Part shown: piece by piece, positions 19,575-25,866 of the stretch
Layout of the letters: each line of letters opens with the position of its first letter
How positions within the stretch are numbered: the stretch's first letter is position 1
Virus record (IMG/VR): IMGVR_UViG_3300030380_004032
Span: 1 to 30,647 of that record
From: a virus
DNA: 30,647 bases
Strand: one strand, 5' to 3'
Position numbers and translations under genes: made by a program
The notes under the pieces: generated by a model
Told to the model about the DNA's origin: nothing
The model's database searches: none
What the model saw: the letters and a program-made list of their open reading frames with translations, nothing else

Positions 19575-20297
19575 TTATTTGGGCTTTTTAGACTTGCCAA
19601 GATCTCCAGCTATATGATGACGGATCACAGCTCGCGGGCCAAGCTGGCGCAAAAACTGGTCGAGCTGCTCCGAATCGCTAAGCTGCTGATCGGAGTCTTT
19701 TGTGTCTTCCCATTGTCTCCGTGTATTGTGAAAAGTCGCATAGCACCCGCCCTGCTTGTCGAGCTGTCGTGCAGCTAGTCTACCGGACCCATGCCCAGAG
19801 AAAATGATCGGATAATCACGATCGCCCCGTGCACAAAGCGGTTTACCGTTCCCGCAATCAATACAACTGAAATTATCCAGATATTCGGCTGGACACCTAA
19901 CAAGAGTTGTCCCGTCGAATTCCCCTGATCGATAAGACTTTGATTCGCTCCAGAATGACTTGTCCACGATTGAAACGGTTGGCTGGCCCCGTTTAATCCA
20001 CCGGACGGCTTGTTGAAAAGTGTCTGCCGAAAAATTGATGACGGTTTTTGCTGGGCTTAATAAGTCCCGATACCATTTCGGATCAAAATGTGAGTAGGTC
20101 ATTGATTCACCCGCTCGCGGTTTAGCGTTTAAAACTGAATCCATATAAACAAGGTCGGGCATATTTGACCCGCAACCACTGGGATTCAGACTGCAGCTCT
20201 TCGGGCAAGTGTCAAAAACAGACTGATCGCCCGCCCTATATGTCACGGCGCAACCTTTTGTTTTTGTAGCTCGACTCATTTCAACGGTTTTTAACAT
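19575..20297 (-). CDS. Cysteine-rich phage/plasmid protein of unknown function
   Basis: A 240-residue protein with nine cysteines. The N-terminal cluster is C31-x3-C35-x6-C42 (DTCPKSCSLNPSGCG), then MTYSHFDP (66-73), VINFSAD (86-92), VRCPAEY (134-140), a second cluster CIDCGNGKPLC (145-155), IIFSGHGSGR (164-173) and a C-terminal GGCYATFHN...VIRHHIAGDLG. The motifs CPxxC..GCYA, RHxxAGDL, THxP, NxSA, CPA, CxxC and HG are those of a phage/plasmid family I recall. Here the GCYA...AGDL block is at the C-terminus rather than the N-terminus. Two metal- or Fe-S-binding clusters are plausible. It overlaps the 77-residue gene by 7 bp and ends in a strong terminator. Confidence 0.6.
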   Translation of the reverse strand: MLKTVEMSRATKTKGCAVTYRAGDQSVFDTCPKSCSLNPSGCGSNMPDLVYMDSVLNAKPRAGESMTYSHFDPKWYRDLLSPAKTVINFSADTFQQAVRWIKRGQPTVSIVDKSFWSESKSYRSGEFDGTTLVRCPAEYLDNFSCIDCGNGKPLCARGDRDYPIIFSGHGSGRLAARQLDKQGGCYATFHNTRRQWEDTKDSDQQLSDSEQLDQFLRQLGPRAVIRHHIAGDLGKSKKPK

Positions 20298-20524
20298 TGA
20301 TCAATTCTCCGTCCGTACTGGTCAAGCTGCGTGTAAATATTGCCGTGAATTAATTCCACGATATCTGCCGTTTCATGCTTGTCGGGCTTGTCGTAGACGT
20401 CGAGCTGCCAAAATTTTCCACCATATTCTATCACGACTCCAGCGTCATCACCGTGGATCGGGTGTTCATAAAACTTGCGGCCCGATACTTTAAAGAGTGG
20501 TTTAAAATCCGTTATTTTGTGCAT
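20291..20524 (-). CDS. 77-residue protein, unknown function
   Basis: A soluble 77-residue protein: KVSGRKFYEHPIHGDDAGVV, EYGGKFWQLDVYDKPDKHET, then a helical end (IVELIHGNIYTQLDQYGRRI). It has one Cys at the very end and is rich in His, Asp and Tyr. It leads the two-gene unit with the Cys-rich protein, with which it overlaps by 7 bp (ATGTTAA), so the two are translationally coupled and may act together. The ribosome site and leader match those of the DUF932 gene over 13 nt. Not recognised. Confidence 0.55.
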   Translation of the reverse strand: MHKITDFKPLFKVSGRKFYEHPIHGDDAGVVIEYGGKFWQLDVYDKPDKHETADIVELIHGNIYTQLDQYGRRIDQC

Positions 20525-20529
20525 TTTTG

Positions 20530-20592
20530 AATCTCCATTAATTGCACTGTTTCAATTGATATAAGATTAAGCCCATATATGGCCCCTGTCAA
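20530..20592 (-). promoter_or_regulatory. Promoter and leader of the 77-aa/Cys-rich unit
   Basis: Minus strand: TTGACA (20592-20587), then after 17 bp a weak TAATCT (20569-20564), with a near-palindromic GCCCATATATGGCC in the spacer. The leader ends in ATTAATGGAGATT (20542-20530), identical to that of the DUF932 gene. The -35 box abuts the T tract of the preceding terminator. Confidence 0.55.
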
Positions 20593-20623
20593 AAAATAAA
20601 AAAGCCCGGGTTTATGCCCGGGC
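20593..20623 (-). terminator. Intrinsic terminator after the DUF932 gene
   Basis: A 7-bp GC stem GCCCGGG/CCCGGGC (20604-20610 with 20617-20623), 6-nt loop, followed on the minus strand by TTTTTTATTTTTT-type sequence. It lies 27 bp after the DUF932 stop. Confidence 0.92.
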
Positions 20624-20649
20624 CTTTCTGAATGTTTAAGCTGCTGCTG

Positions 20650-21798
20650 TTAAGCTGCTAAGCTGGCCCGACTCACGCTGGCCCAGTTGGCGGGGCTCAT
20701 GTTCAAAACATCTCCGCCCAGCCGTTGCCATTCGTCGACGTGATCAGCTTCAGCATTATTCGCGCAAGCTGTCACGGCGTTCATGAGGGTGGCGCGGCTT
20801 ATCGGCTGGCCCTGCTCATATCCAGACTGGCCGATCGTATTTAAGAGCCCGTCAAAAATTGTGCTTGTTTGCTTTTTAGGAATTGCAAGCACTTTGCCAA
20901 GCTGCTCCACAGCCCCTTGCGTATAAGTCCCTTCAATAACGTCACCTGCAGCAGCTTTCATCTGCTCAAGTACAGCGTCGAAGGATTCGCGGCTGGCATA
21001 GTTGCGGGTTATGTCCCGCAGCTTCAGACCAAGTGCAGCATTATCCGCATTTTTTGCTTCATCAGATAGAATGCTCCATGTGTCATCGTCACCGCGAGCG
21101 GATGTGATGTGCGAGCTGCGCGACCTGTTTTGTGTTTGCATCCCGTTTTTGCAAGCCAGTGTCCAATTGATCTGAAAAATTTGAATAGACCCCTGCCCTA
21201 CTTCAGAATTTGAAACACCTAAACCCAAAGCCATTAGATCCCCAACATTCGCACCTTCGCCCAATATGGTCTCAGATTTAAATCGGGCATAAAGCCTTTT
21301 TTCTGTAATGTCCGCGTTTTGGATTTTCCATTGAGCGTCTGATTCCATCAGCTCAGGCAAGACAGTTTCAATCAAGTGCACGTTGTCAAAAGTTTTGAAC
21401 TTGTCAGAAACAAAAGCACGGGCAGTCCCATAAGTGTCAGTCTCCATATGCGTTCTGATCATGCGGATTACTGGCTCATTTTGCCAAATAGCGTTGACGA
21501 GTCCGTCCCATTCTTCAGGATAGCTGGACTGCAACCGTCTAGCAGTCCGCACGTCTATTCCAGCACGGGCGGCTATCTGGTCAAAAGCAACATCATTTAT
21601 CTGTAGATGACGGGTTGGTTCACCGCCCTGCCCTTCAAGGATAATTTCAGAAAGGTTTTTATCTTCTGAAAATTCTGCAGTTTTATAAAAAGCCTGATCG
21701 GTTGGTACTAAAAAATCCTGAGACCTTGCAGCTTGATCCTGAACTTTTAACATAAGGTTTTGCAGGGTGTAGCCTTCATTTTCGATAGTGTGTGTCAT
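20650..21798 (-). CDS. DUF932 family protein
   Basis: A 382-residue protein matching the DUF932 (phage/plasmid-like protein) pattern. It has an N-terminal region with LQINDVAFDQIAARAGIDVR (about 66-85), DTYGTARAFVSDKFKTFDNV (116-135), the signature turn RAFVSDKFKTFDN, the LYARFKSETI strand, GVSNSEVGQGSIQIFQINWT and LACKNGM near 215-220. The C-terminus is helical (DAVLEQMKAAAGDVIEGTY). DUF932 proteins are widespread on phages and plasmids. Their biochemical function is not settled; a nucleic-acid role is often assumed. It is monocistronic here, with a near-consensus promoter and its own terminator, indicating strong independent expression. Confidence 0.8.
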   Translation of the reverse strand: MTHTIENEGYTLQNLMLKVQDQAARSQDFLVPTDQAFYKTAEFSEDKNLSEIILEGQGGEPTRHLQINDVAFDQIAARAGIDVRTARRLQSSYPEEWDGLVNAIWQNEPVIRMIRTHMETDTYGTARAFVSDKFKTFDNVHLIETVLPELMESDAQWKIQNADITEKRLYARFKSETILGEGANVGDLMALGLGVSNSEVGQGSIQIFQINWTLACKNGMQTQNRSRSSHITSARGDDDTWSILSDEAKNADNAALGLKLRDITRNYASRESFDAVLEQMKAAAGDVIEGTYTQGAVEQLGKVLAIPKKQTSTIFDGLLNTIGQSGYEQGQPISRATLMNAVTACANNAEADHVDEWQRLGGDVLNMSPANWASVSRASLAA

Positions 21799-21803
21799 GT
21801 GTA

Positions 21804-21863
21804 AATCTCCATTAATGACAGTTGAACTATGAGTGTTATAAGCTTTGTCCTATATGCTGTCAA
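21804..21863 (-). promoter_or_regulatory. Strong promoter of the DUF932 gene
   Basis: Minus strand TTGACA (21863-21858), 17-bp spacer, TATAAC (21840-21835): six of six and five of six consensus bases for a sigma-70 type promoter. The leader ends with ATTAATGGAGATT (21816-21804), which supplies the GGAG ribosome site. Confidence 0.78.
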
Positions 21864-21870
21864 ACAGAAA

Positions 21871-21905
21871 TTTTAAAAAATTCCCCCGCCAGAATGTGAC
21901 GGGGG
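21871..21905 (-). terminator. Intrinsic terminator of the TerS-like/VRR-NUC unit
   Basis: Stem CCCCCG/CGGGGG (21883-21888 with 21900-21905), 11-nt loop, with a T run on the minus strand opposite the A tract at 21875-21880. It lies 6 bp after the stop of the 31-residue gene and just upstream of the DUF932 promoter. Confidence 0.85.
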
Positions 21906-21911
21906 CAAAAA

Positions 21912-22007
21912 TCATTTTTTCTTTTTCCACTCATACCGACTTTTTACTTTCTCGATGTCGGAGCTGCCATAGAGCAACCAATAATAAAGCTTGGCAAAAA
22001 TTATCAT
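21912..22007 (-). CDS. 31-residue peptide, putative last gene of unit
   Basis: A short ORF from ATG 22007 (ATGA overlap with the stop of the upstream gene) to TGA 21912, encoding MIIFAKLYYWLLYGSSDIEK and a basic tail, KKKK at the end. It has one short hydrophobic, aromatic helix (residues 2-14), so it may be membrane-associated. The coupling and the terminator immediately after it favour a real gene, but the length makes this uncertain. Confidence 0.42.
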   Translation of the reverse strand: MIIFAKLYYWLLYGSSDIEKVKSRYEWKKKK

Positions 22008-22480
22008 GCGGCAGTCTCCATAACGACTTCTTCGTTGTATTCTTCGTCATCATGCTGGCGAGCTTCTTTTGTCACGATAAAGCCCTCACGATTCACATAA
22101 TGACGGGGATCTGTAAACGTCCACATAACCCCCTCTTCAGTGTCGGTAATAATGACGGCCCAAATATGTTTCAGAGCACTCTCTCTCCATTCGGTTGTCA
22201 TGTCTGGCAAAGACAGGTTTTGTATGTCTGCCATTTTGGTGAAAGCTGCACCAAGGGATAGGAAGTAGTCGCCATTAGCGTCCCGGATTTCTTCATAAGG
22301 AAACTCTTCAGCTTCAACAATGTTGCTTTCAATTGTGAAGTCGTGCCCGTCGTCAGTTCGTCTCCATTCAAATTCATCAGGATTCCATTTAGCCTTCTCA
22401 AAAGCCTCTTCTTCACTTTCGGCAATAACTATTGCCTCATAACCAACATCCTTCGTTGCTGATACTTTAAAACTTTTCAT
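22004..22480 (-). CDS. Acidic protein with N-terminal DpnD/PcfM-like strand-helix unit
   Basis: A 158-residue protein from ATG 22480 (ATGA overlap; a GTG four codons earlier is less likely). The N-terminus FKVSATKDVGYEAIVIAESE, then EEAFEKAKWNPDEF, has the beta-alpha pattern 'kV.......v.a.seeeA.e.a' of small phage proteins like DpnD/PcfM; the resemblance is weak. The middle is TEWRESALKHIWAVIITDTE, and the C-terminus is strongly acidic. No Cys. Function unknown. It follows a coupled 98-residue gene in the TerS-VRR-NUC unit. Confidence 0.5.
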   Translation of the reverse strand: MKSFKVSATKDVGYEAIVIAESEEEAFEKAKWNPDEFEWRRTDDGHDFTIESNIVEAEEFPYEEIRDANGDYFLSLGAAFTKMADIQNLSLPDMTTEWRESALKHIWAVIITDTEEGVMWTFTDPRHYVNREGFIVTKEARQHDDEEYNEEVVMETAA

Positions 22481-22773
22481 GTCAGTGCCCACCTTTCCCG
22501 CAGCTCATAAACTGCCTTGCAAACTTTTCTCATACGTTCGATTTTATCAAACTCAGTATCCCCAGTTATATGCGTCAGCATTTTTGGGTCATAATTCGGA
22601 TGTTTTGAATGATTACAAAATTTGATTGGGCCTAAAATTCCTATGCCAGAATGTTCCCCTTCACCAGTTACATTTTCATCACAAACTCGAAAAATCTGTT
22701 CTAAATCTTTAATAGCTTTCAGAACATTACAAAGCCTCATTTCATCTGAGGCTACCAAAACTGTTTTATTCAT
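22477..22773 (-). CDS. Small helical protein, unknown function
   Basis: A 98-residue protein from ATG 22773 (TGATG junction with the upstream gene). Blocks: ASDEMRLCNVLKAIKDLEQI helix, a central CDENVTGEGEHSGIGILGPI and FCNHSKHPNYDPKMLTHITG region with two Cys and several His, and a final helix KIERMRKVCKAVYELRERW. The middle could bind a metal (C, H, H), but spacing is not diagnostic. Not recognised. Confidence 0.5.
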   Translation of the reverse strand: MNKTVLVASDEMRLCNVLKAIKDLEQIFRVCDENVTGEGEHSGIGILGPIKFCNHSKHPNYDPKMLTHITGDTEFDKIERMRKVCKAVYELRERWALT

Positions 22774-23045
22774 CACGATGCCTTCCTTAAAAAACCTATT
22801 TTTGTAAGATGCTCTTCGAGCTGCGGCAGCATATCTGAACTGTGATATTTATTAGGCAAATCTGCCGCACTACAACCCGTAATTTTCGCCACTTTTGTGC
22901 GATACTTACGCAGCAGATGATAGTGATTCTTGATTGCCTCATCGTTGCCCCAAAAATCCACACTGTTCAACGCAATCCAAATCATGCAAATTTCAGCGTC
23001 CTTTTCTTTTTTGGGTTTAAAAATTCTAGGTTCTGTTGTTTTCAT
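22773..23045 (-). CDS. Small protein, unknown function
   Basis: A 90-residue protein. It has a basic start (RIFKPKKEKD), then AEICMIWIALNSVDFWGNDE, a helix-turn-helix-like stretch KNHYHLLRKYRTKVAKITGC with AADLPNKY (about 40-66), and a C-terminal helix PQLEEHLTKIGFLRKA. The central helices could be DNA-binding, but no canonical HTH is certain. ATGA-coupled to the gene at 23042-23302. Confidence 0.5.
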   Translation of the reverse strand: MKTTEPRIFKPKKEKDAEICMIWIALNSVDFWGNDEAIKNHYHLLRKYRTKVAKITGCSAADLPNKYHSSDMLPQLEEHLTKIGFLRKAS

Positions 23046-23302
23046 AGCAAGCCTCCAAACATAAAAGTCATCAAATCATTTTGTTTTGTAATGACGCCAT
23101 CAGAATATTCATAGATGCCGTGCAGCTCCATGCCCTCACGTTTCTTTTTACAAACGTGAATCATGTCCCCATCTTTTAAGCTGTCTGGAAATACGGAAAG
23201 GGTGTGAGCTAAAGCGGGCCCAATATCAGAAATTTTATCTGCTTTAGAATAAATAGAAAAGCTGCTACTGCGCTGCTTTGGGGTTGCATACCAAAAGGCC
23301 AT
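23042..23302 (-). CDS. Small beta-rich protein, unknown function
   Basis: An 86-residue protein beginning MAFWYATPKQRSSSFSIYSK. It has ALAHTLSVFPDSLKDGDMIH, a basic strand HVCKKKREGMELHGIYEYSD and a C-terminal FMFGGLL. One Cys, no membrane segment. Its ribosome site (AAAGGAG, 6 nt before ATG) is overlapped by the right arm of an inverted repeat at 23311-23339, so its translation may be regulated. Not recognised. Confidence 0.5.
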   Translation of the reverse strand: MAFWYATPKQRSSSFSIYSKADKISDIGPALAHTLSVFPDSLKDGDMIHVCKKKREGMELHGIYEYSDGVITKQNDLMTFMFGGLL

Positions 23303-23310
23303 GCTTGTCT

Positions 23311-23339
23311 CCTTTAGTTAGTTAGTTGGTAACTAAAGG
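23311..23339 (-). promoter_or_regulatory. Inverted repeat overlapping a ribosome binding site
   Basis: A perfect 10-bp inverted repeat CCTTTAGTTA/TAACTAAAGG with a 9-nt loop. On the minus-strand mRNA the 3' arm includes AAAGG of the AAAGGAG ribosome site for the gene starting at 23302. It could act as an RNA hairpin blocking translation or as a protein operator. There is no T tract, so a terminator is unlikely. Confidence 0.65.
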
Positions 23340-23346
23340 ATAAGTC

Positions 23347-23772
23347 TTATATGTCAAATGTCAAGTCTAAAAGTTCTTGCCAGTTAACCGGATTAGAAAA
23401 TTTAAACTGAGGTTTAAGGAGCAAGCCTCTGTCCAGCAGCTCAATTGCTTGCTCGCCAGCATATACAAAAATGTCTGCGTCTTTTGTATGCACAAAAATG
23501 TATGTTGGAGCGTGTTTGTGTTGGGTCATCCAAGAAACTTGGTGAGGGGACAATCGAACAGCCGAACCTTTTGTGGTTTTTAACTCTACAAAATAAAATT
23601 TTCCGCGTTCAGAACAAACAACAAGATCTGGTACACCAAGGGAAGCCCAGCTTTCTAAACGGGTAAAGCGAAGACTAGGCCGACACTTCTTCTGGTTCTT
23701 CTTCAGTTTCTGATAAAAGCTCGACTCTAGATTTTTTTTCTTCAGGGGTGATGTTGATAATATCTTTTCCAT
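23347..23772 (-). CDS. VRR-NUC domain nuclease
   Basis: A 141-residue stand-alone VRR-NUC (PD-(D/E)XK superfamily) protein. Visible: ESSFYQKLKK helix (16-25), RFTRLESWASLGVPDLVVC with GVPD at 46-49 (D49), FYFVELKTTKGS with E63-x-K65, and LSPHQVSWM with Q78, then TYIFVHTKDADIFVY strands. The D, ExK and Q set is the complete active site. Phage copies are thought to process branched or damaged DNA during recombination or packaging; the substrate here is unknown. The gene overlaps the TerS-like gene by 98 bp in another frame, and the conserved N-terminal helix lies inside that overlap. Confidence 0.85.
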   Translation of the reverse strand: MEKILSTSPLKKKNLESSFYQKLKKNQKKCRPSLRFTRLESWASLGVPDLVVCSERGKFYFVELKTTKGSAVRLSPHQVSWMTQHKHAPTYIFVHTKDADIFVYAGEQAIELLDRGLLLKPQFKFSNPVNWQELLDLTFDI

Positions 23773-24238
23773 GCTGGTCTCGCAGCTCCTGCAAAGCTTT
23801 TTCTACTTCTTCTCTGCTCATGCTGTCGATAGACCCATGACGGATTTCAGATTTATTAATATAGATATTCCCTTGGGCCTGCCCTCTGCGGTATTCTGCT
23901 TGCACGGCTGCAGAGTAAGCCCCATTTTCAATAGCCAGGTCACGGATGCGTTGCATATCACGAACATGTCGAGCAAAAGTGATGCCGTACTTTTCGTCTA
24001 ATTCTGCTCTAAAAGCTTTTATAGCTGCTACTACATTTGGGTGCATAGTCGGGTTGGTCAGCTCTGAGGCTTTCACATGAGCCGATCTTTCAGGATATCC
24101 CGCATTAATAGCGGCTTGACGTTTTGTAATCATGCCGTCGTTTGCTACAAATTCTTTTACAAACTTTTCTTGTTTTGGGGTCAAAGGGGTTTCCAGTGTC
24201 TTACGCGGTCTGCCCCTAGATTTCTTTACTACCTGCAT
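23675..24238 (-). CDS. Terminase small subunit-like protein
   Basis: A 187-residue protein. An AT-hook-like KKSRGRPRKT (5-14) precedes LTPKQEKFVKEFVANDGMIT, with KRQAAINAGYPERSAHVKAS (39-58), a helix-turn-helix arrangement typical of terminase small subunits ('LT.kQ..Fv.ey......t.AA..AGys'). The middle is helical (AFRAELDEKYGITFARHVRD), with EYRRGQAQGNIYINKSEIRH (115-134), as in phage TerS of the Terminase_2 type. The C-terminus is acidic and probably disordered, and it is this part that overlaps the VRR-NUC gene. It should recognise the packaging site and load TerL. AAGAGGG is the ribosome site. Confidence 0.72.
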   Translation of the reverse strand: MQVVKKSRGRPRKTLETPLTPKQEKFVKEFVANDGMITKRQAAINAGYPERSAHVKASELTNPTMHPNVVAAIKAFRAELDEKYGITFARHVRDMQRIRDLAIENGAYSAAVQAEYRRGQAQGNIYINKSEIRHGSIDSMSREEVEKALQELRDQHGKDIINITPEEKKSRVELLSETEEEPEEVSA

Positions 24239-24239
24239 T

Positions 24240-24640
24240 TTGCCCTCTTATATGGCTTAATACCTTAAAACTAAGGTAAATCAGGTATTTTTGCAACCAA
24301 TAGGGAAAAGTGTAACATGTTACAAAAAAAGTTACACTCTGAAATTTATAAATATCTGTTATATATACATAATAACCCTGTGTAACTTTTTGATCATTTG
24401 AATCACCATAAAAAAATGAAAAAAAAATATTTTTTGAAAATATCCCCATATATAAGTTTCACAGCAAGCAACCCCTTATCCAGCAAGGACTACAGCGTAA
24501 CTTTTTTGGTTTTTAAAAGTGTTACAAAAGTTACACCCCGCTTTGAAAACAAAACGAGGTGTAAATTTAAACCAACTAACAACAGTATGGAGATCTGCGT
24601 TAATACTAAGTTAGACCGTGGGCCGCGTACCGTCAAGCCC
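24240..24640. promoter_or_regulatory. AT-rich control region with GTTAC/GTAAC motif cluster
   Basis: No convincing gene in about 400 bp. A perfect palindrome TGTAACATGTTACA (24311-24324) is followed by GTTACAC at 24331, GTGTAAC at 24380, GTAAC at 24497, GTTACA at 24521 and GTTACAC at 24530. Poly-A/T tracts lie between. Several copies pair as inverted repeats (24331-24337 with 24380-24386). It is likely an operator cluster and/or origin upstream of the TerS-VRR-NUC unit. ORFs at 24216-24449 and 24398-24643 look spurious. Confidence 0.6.
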
Positions 24641-24649
24641 TAAAAGCAA

Positions 24650-24684
24650 ACGACGGGCGATTTATATTTCACCCGTCGTCTTTT
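24650..24684. terminator. Hairpin terminator of the four-gene unit
   Basis: An 11-bp stem (ACGACGGGCGA with TCACCCGTCGT, one C-A mismatch in DNA terms) at 24650-24660 and 24669-24679 with an 8-nt loop. It lies 36 bp after the last gene at 24716. The plus-strand side is followed by CTTTTATTTG, so it can also stop plus-strand transcripts. Confidence 0.8.
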
Positions 24685-24715
24685 ATTTGTTAGGCGCGAC
24701 CAGTCGAATCGTCTT

Positions 24716-24988
24716 TTAGTGCATTGTTTCATCTGGCAGTTCTGCTGCGGTTCGTGCAAAGGTATCTGCAACTGATATCATTTCAGACACATTTTCAGGA
24801 TCGGGGCAGCTTCGGTAGGCACATTCGATAATCACTGTAAGCAGTCCGACCATGACCAGCGGTTCGTGTTCCGCGTCCCCTGATTTTGTAGCTTTAGAAA
24901 TTGCTTCAAGGGTATCGACGCCCATATCATATCCGTGCTCGAAATCTTTTTGATTTCGGTAGACTGTAAGGCGTTTAAAGTCGGTCAT
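24716..24988 (-). CDS. Small protein, unknown function
   Basis: A 90-residue protein from ATG 24988 (ATGA overlap with the upstream stop; a TTG seven codons earlier is the alternative). It is helical and acidic: FKRLTVYRNQKDFEHGYDMG, VDTLEAISKATKSGDAEHEP, then a hydrophobic helix LVMVGLLTVIIECAYRSCPD with two Cys. It is probably soluble with a buried helix rather than membrane-bound. Last gene of the unit ending at the 24650 hairpin. Not recognised. Confidence 0.5.
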   Translation of the reverse strand: MTDFKRLTVYRNQKDFEHGYDMGVDTLEAISKATKSGDAEHEPLVMVGLLTVIIECAYRSCPDPENVSEMISVADTFARTAAELPDETMH

Positions 24989-25191
24989 CCCTGCAATATC
25001 CTGTTCCAATGTTTATTTATAACAGAGACTTCTTGATGCGCTTCACGAGAGTAACCACGGTCACGCAACAAATTTTGATTATGCAGGTTCACCACCTTTT
25101 GAATAGCTTCCATCGACTCATGCCATTGAGGACGTAGGCCCTCCACATAGCCAGCTTTATTCACCATATCTTTTACGGTTTCATCATCCAT
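24985..25191 (-). CDS. Small helical protein, unknown function
   Basis: A 68-residue, Asn/Gln/His-rich helical protein (VKDMVNKAGYVEGLRPQWHE, then SMEAIQKVVNLHNQNLLRDR). No Cys or membrane segment. It lies 18 bp after the 91-residue gene and is ATGA-coupled to the 90-residue gene. Not recognised. Confidence 0.48.
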   Translation of the reverse strand: MDDETVKDMVNKAGYVEGLRPQWHESMEAIQKVVNLHNQNLLRDRGYSREAHQEVSVINKHWNRILQG

Positions 25192-25209
25192 GTACTTATC
25201 TTCCTATTT

Positions 25210-25485
25210 TTAAGACTTTTGATCAATTAATAATATTTTATCTATTAACTCACTAAAATCTTTATCAACCTGTACAACAGCGGTCATATCCTGGTATTTG
25301 ATTTCTTCTCTATTCAAATAGCGCAGATGTAAAGTGGTCAGCATATTCCGGGTGTTTCTCAAAATCTGTAAATCAGATTCAGTAAACACAACGCCTTGTG
25401 GGCGGTTTATCTGTTGGACCACTTCGCCTGCAACTTTAAGCTCGACTTTACGGGGGCGACCAGCTTTCTTTTTGTTTTCTGTCAT
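25210..25485 (-). CDS. Small AT-hook-like protein
   Basis: A 91-residue protein from ATG 25485, which has AAGGAG 5 nt before it and overlaps the upstream stop by ATGA; this favours it over an ATG 21 codons earlier. The N-terminus KKKAGRPRKVELKV contains an AT-hook-like GRPRK. The remainder is helical (TESDLQILRNTRNMLTTLHL, then RYLNREEIKYQDM) and ends KDFSELIDKILLIDQKS. It may bind AT-rich DNA such as the control region downstream. Function unknown. Confidence 0.55.
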   Translation of the reverse strand: MTENKKKAGRPRKVELKVAGEVVQQINRPQGVVFTESDLQILRNTRNMLTTLHLRYLNREEIKYQDMTAVVQVDKDFSELIDKILLIDQKS

Positions 25486-25802
25486 TTCTTTCTCCTTATC
25501 TTTATTGATGAAATATTTCTGTGCATCTCCTGCAACTTTAAAATCCACTCGAAATCTTCAGACCAATATTTGTTGGCACTGAATATCGGGCGGAAAGCCT
25601 CACCTACATCCATGAGGTTTTTTGGGATTTCATCCCAATTAGTGTTAGTGTCTCTTAGGTCTCCAAGCGTGATTCGTTTTTTAAGACCTATGTAAATATT
25701 TTGCAAAGCCCTTAAGGCAGCATCTTTTTCTTCTGGTTTAAGATAAACACGACTATTTAATTTTTCAGCAATCTTACGATTAGTTCGGATTAAATCGTTC
25801 AT
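25482..25802 (-). CDS. Helical protein, first gene of minus unit, unknown function
   Basis: A 106-residue protein from ATG 25802 (AAGGAAAA ribosome site); an upstream ATG 11 codons earlier would lie inside the promoter region. Sequence: MNDLIRTNRKIAEKLNSRVY, KPEEKDAALRALQNIYIGLK, TNWDEIPKNLMDVGEAFRPI and a basic C-terminus (IKIRRKK). All helical, no Cys. It leads a four-gene unit driven by a divergent promoter. Not recognised. Confidence 0.5.
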   Translation of the reverse strand: MNDLIRTNRKIAEKLNSRVYLKPEEKDAALRALQNIYIGLKKRITLGDLRDTNTNWDEIPKNLMDVGEAFRPIFSANKYWSEDFEWILKLQEMHRNISSIKIRRKK

Positions 25803-25812
25803 TGTGTTTTCC

Positions 25813-25841
25813 TTGACAACTGTTGAATAGGTCATTAGTAT
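25813..25841 (+). promoter_or_regulatory. Plus-strand promoter of the 25879-27252 cassette
   Basis: Consensus TTGACA (25813-25818), 17-bp spacer, TAGTAT (25836-25841), with TATATA alternatives just after. AGAGGAG precedes the first ATG at 25879. The -10 overlaps the -10 of the opposite promoter. Confidence 0.6.
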
Positions 25842-25866
25842 ATAAGAGTTATTTTATATAAGTCAA
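25837..25866 (-). promoter_or_regulatory. Minus-strand promoter of the 25802-24716 unit
   Basis: Minus strand TTGACT (25866-25861), 18-bp spacer, TATACT (25842-25837): five of six consensus bases in each box. It faces away from, and overlaps, the plus-strand promoter, so the two probably exclude each other. Confidence 0.65.

Noticed and set aside
24216-24643. 77- and 81-codon frames in the AT-rich control region
   Set aside because: Phe/Tyr/Lys-rich translations typical of AT-rich non-coding DNA; no ribosome sites, and they cross the GTTAC repeat cluster.
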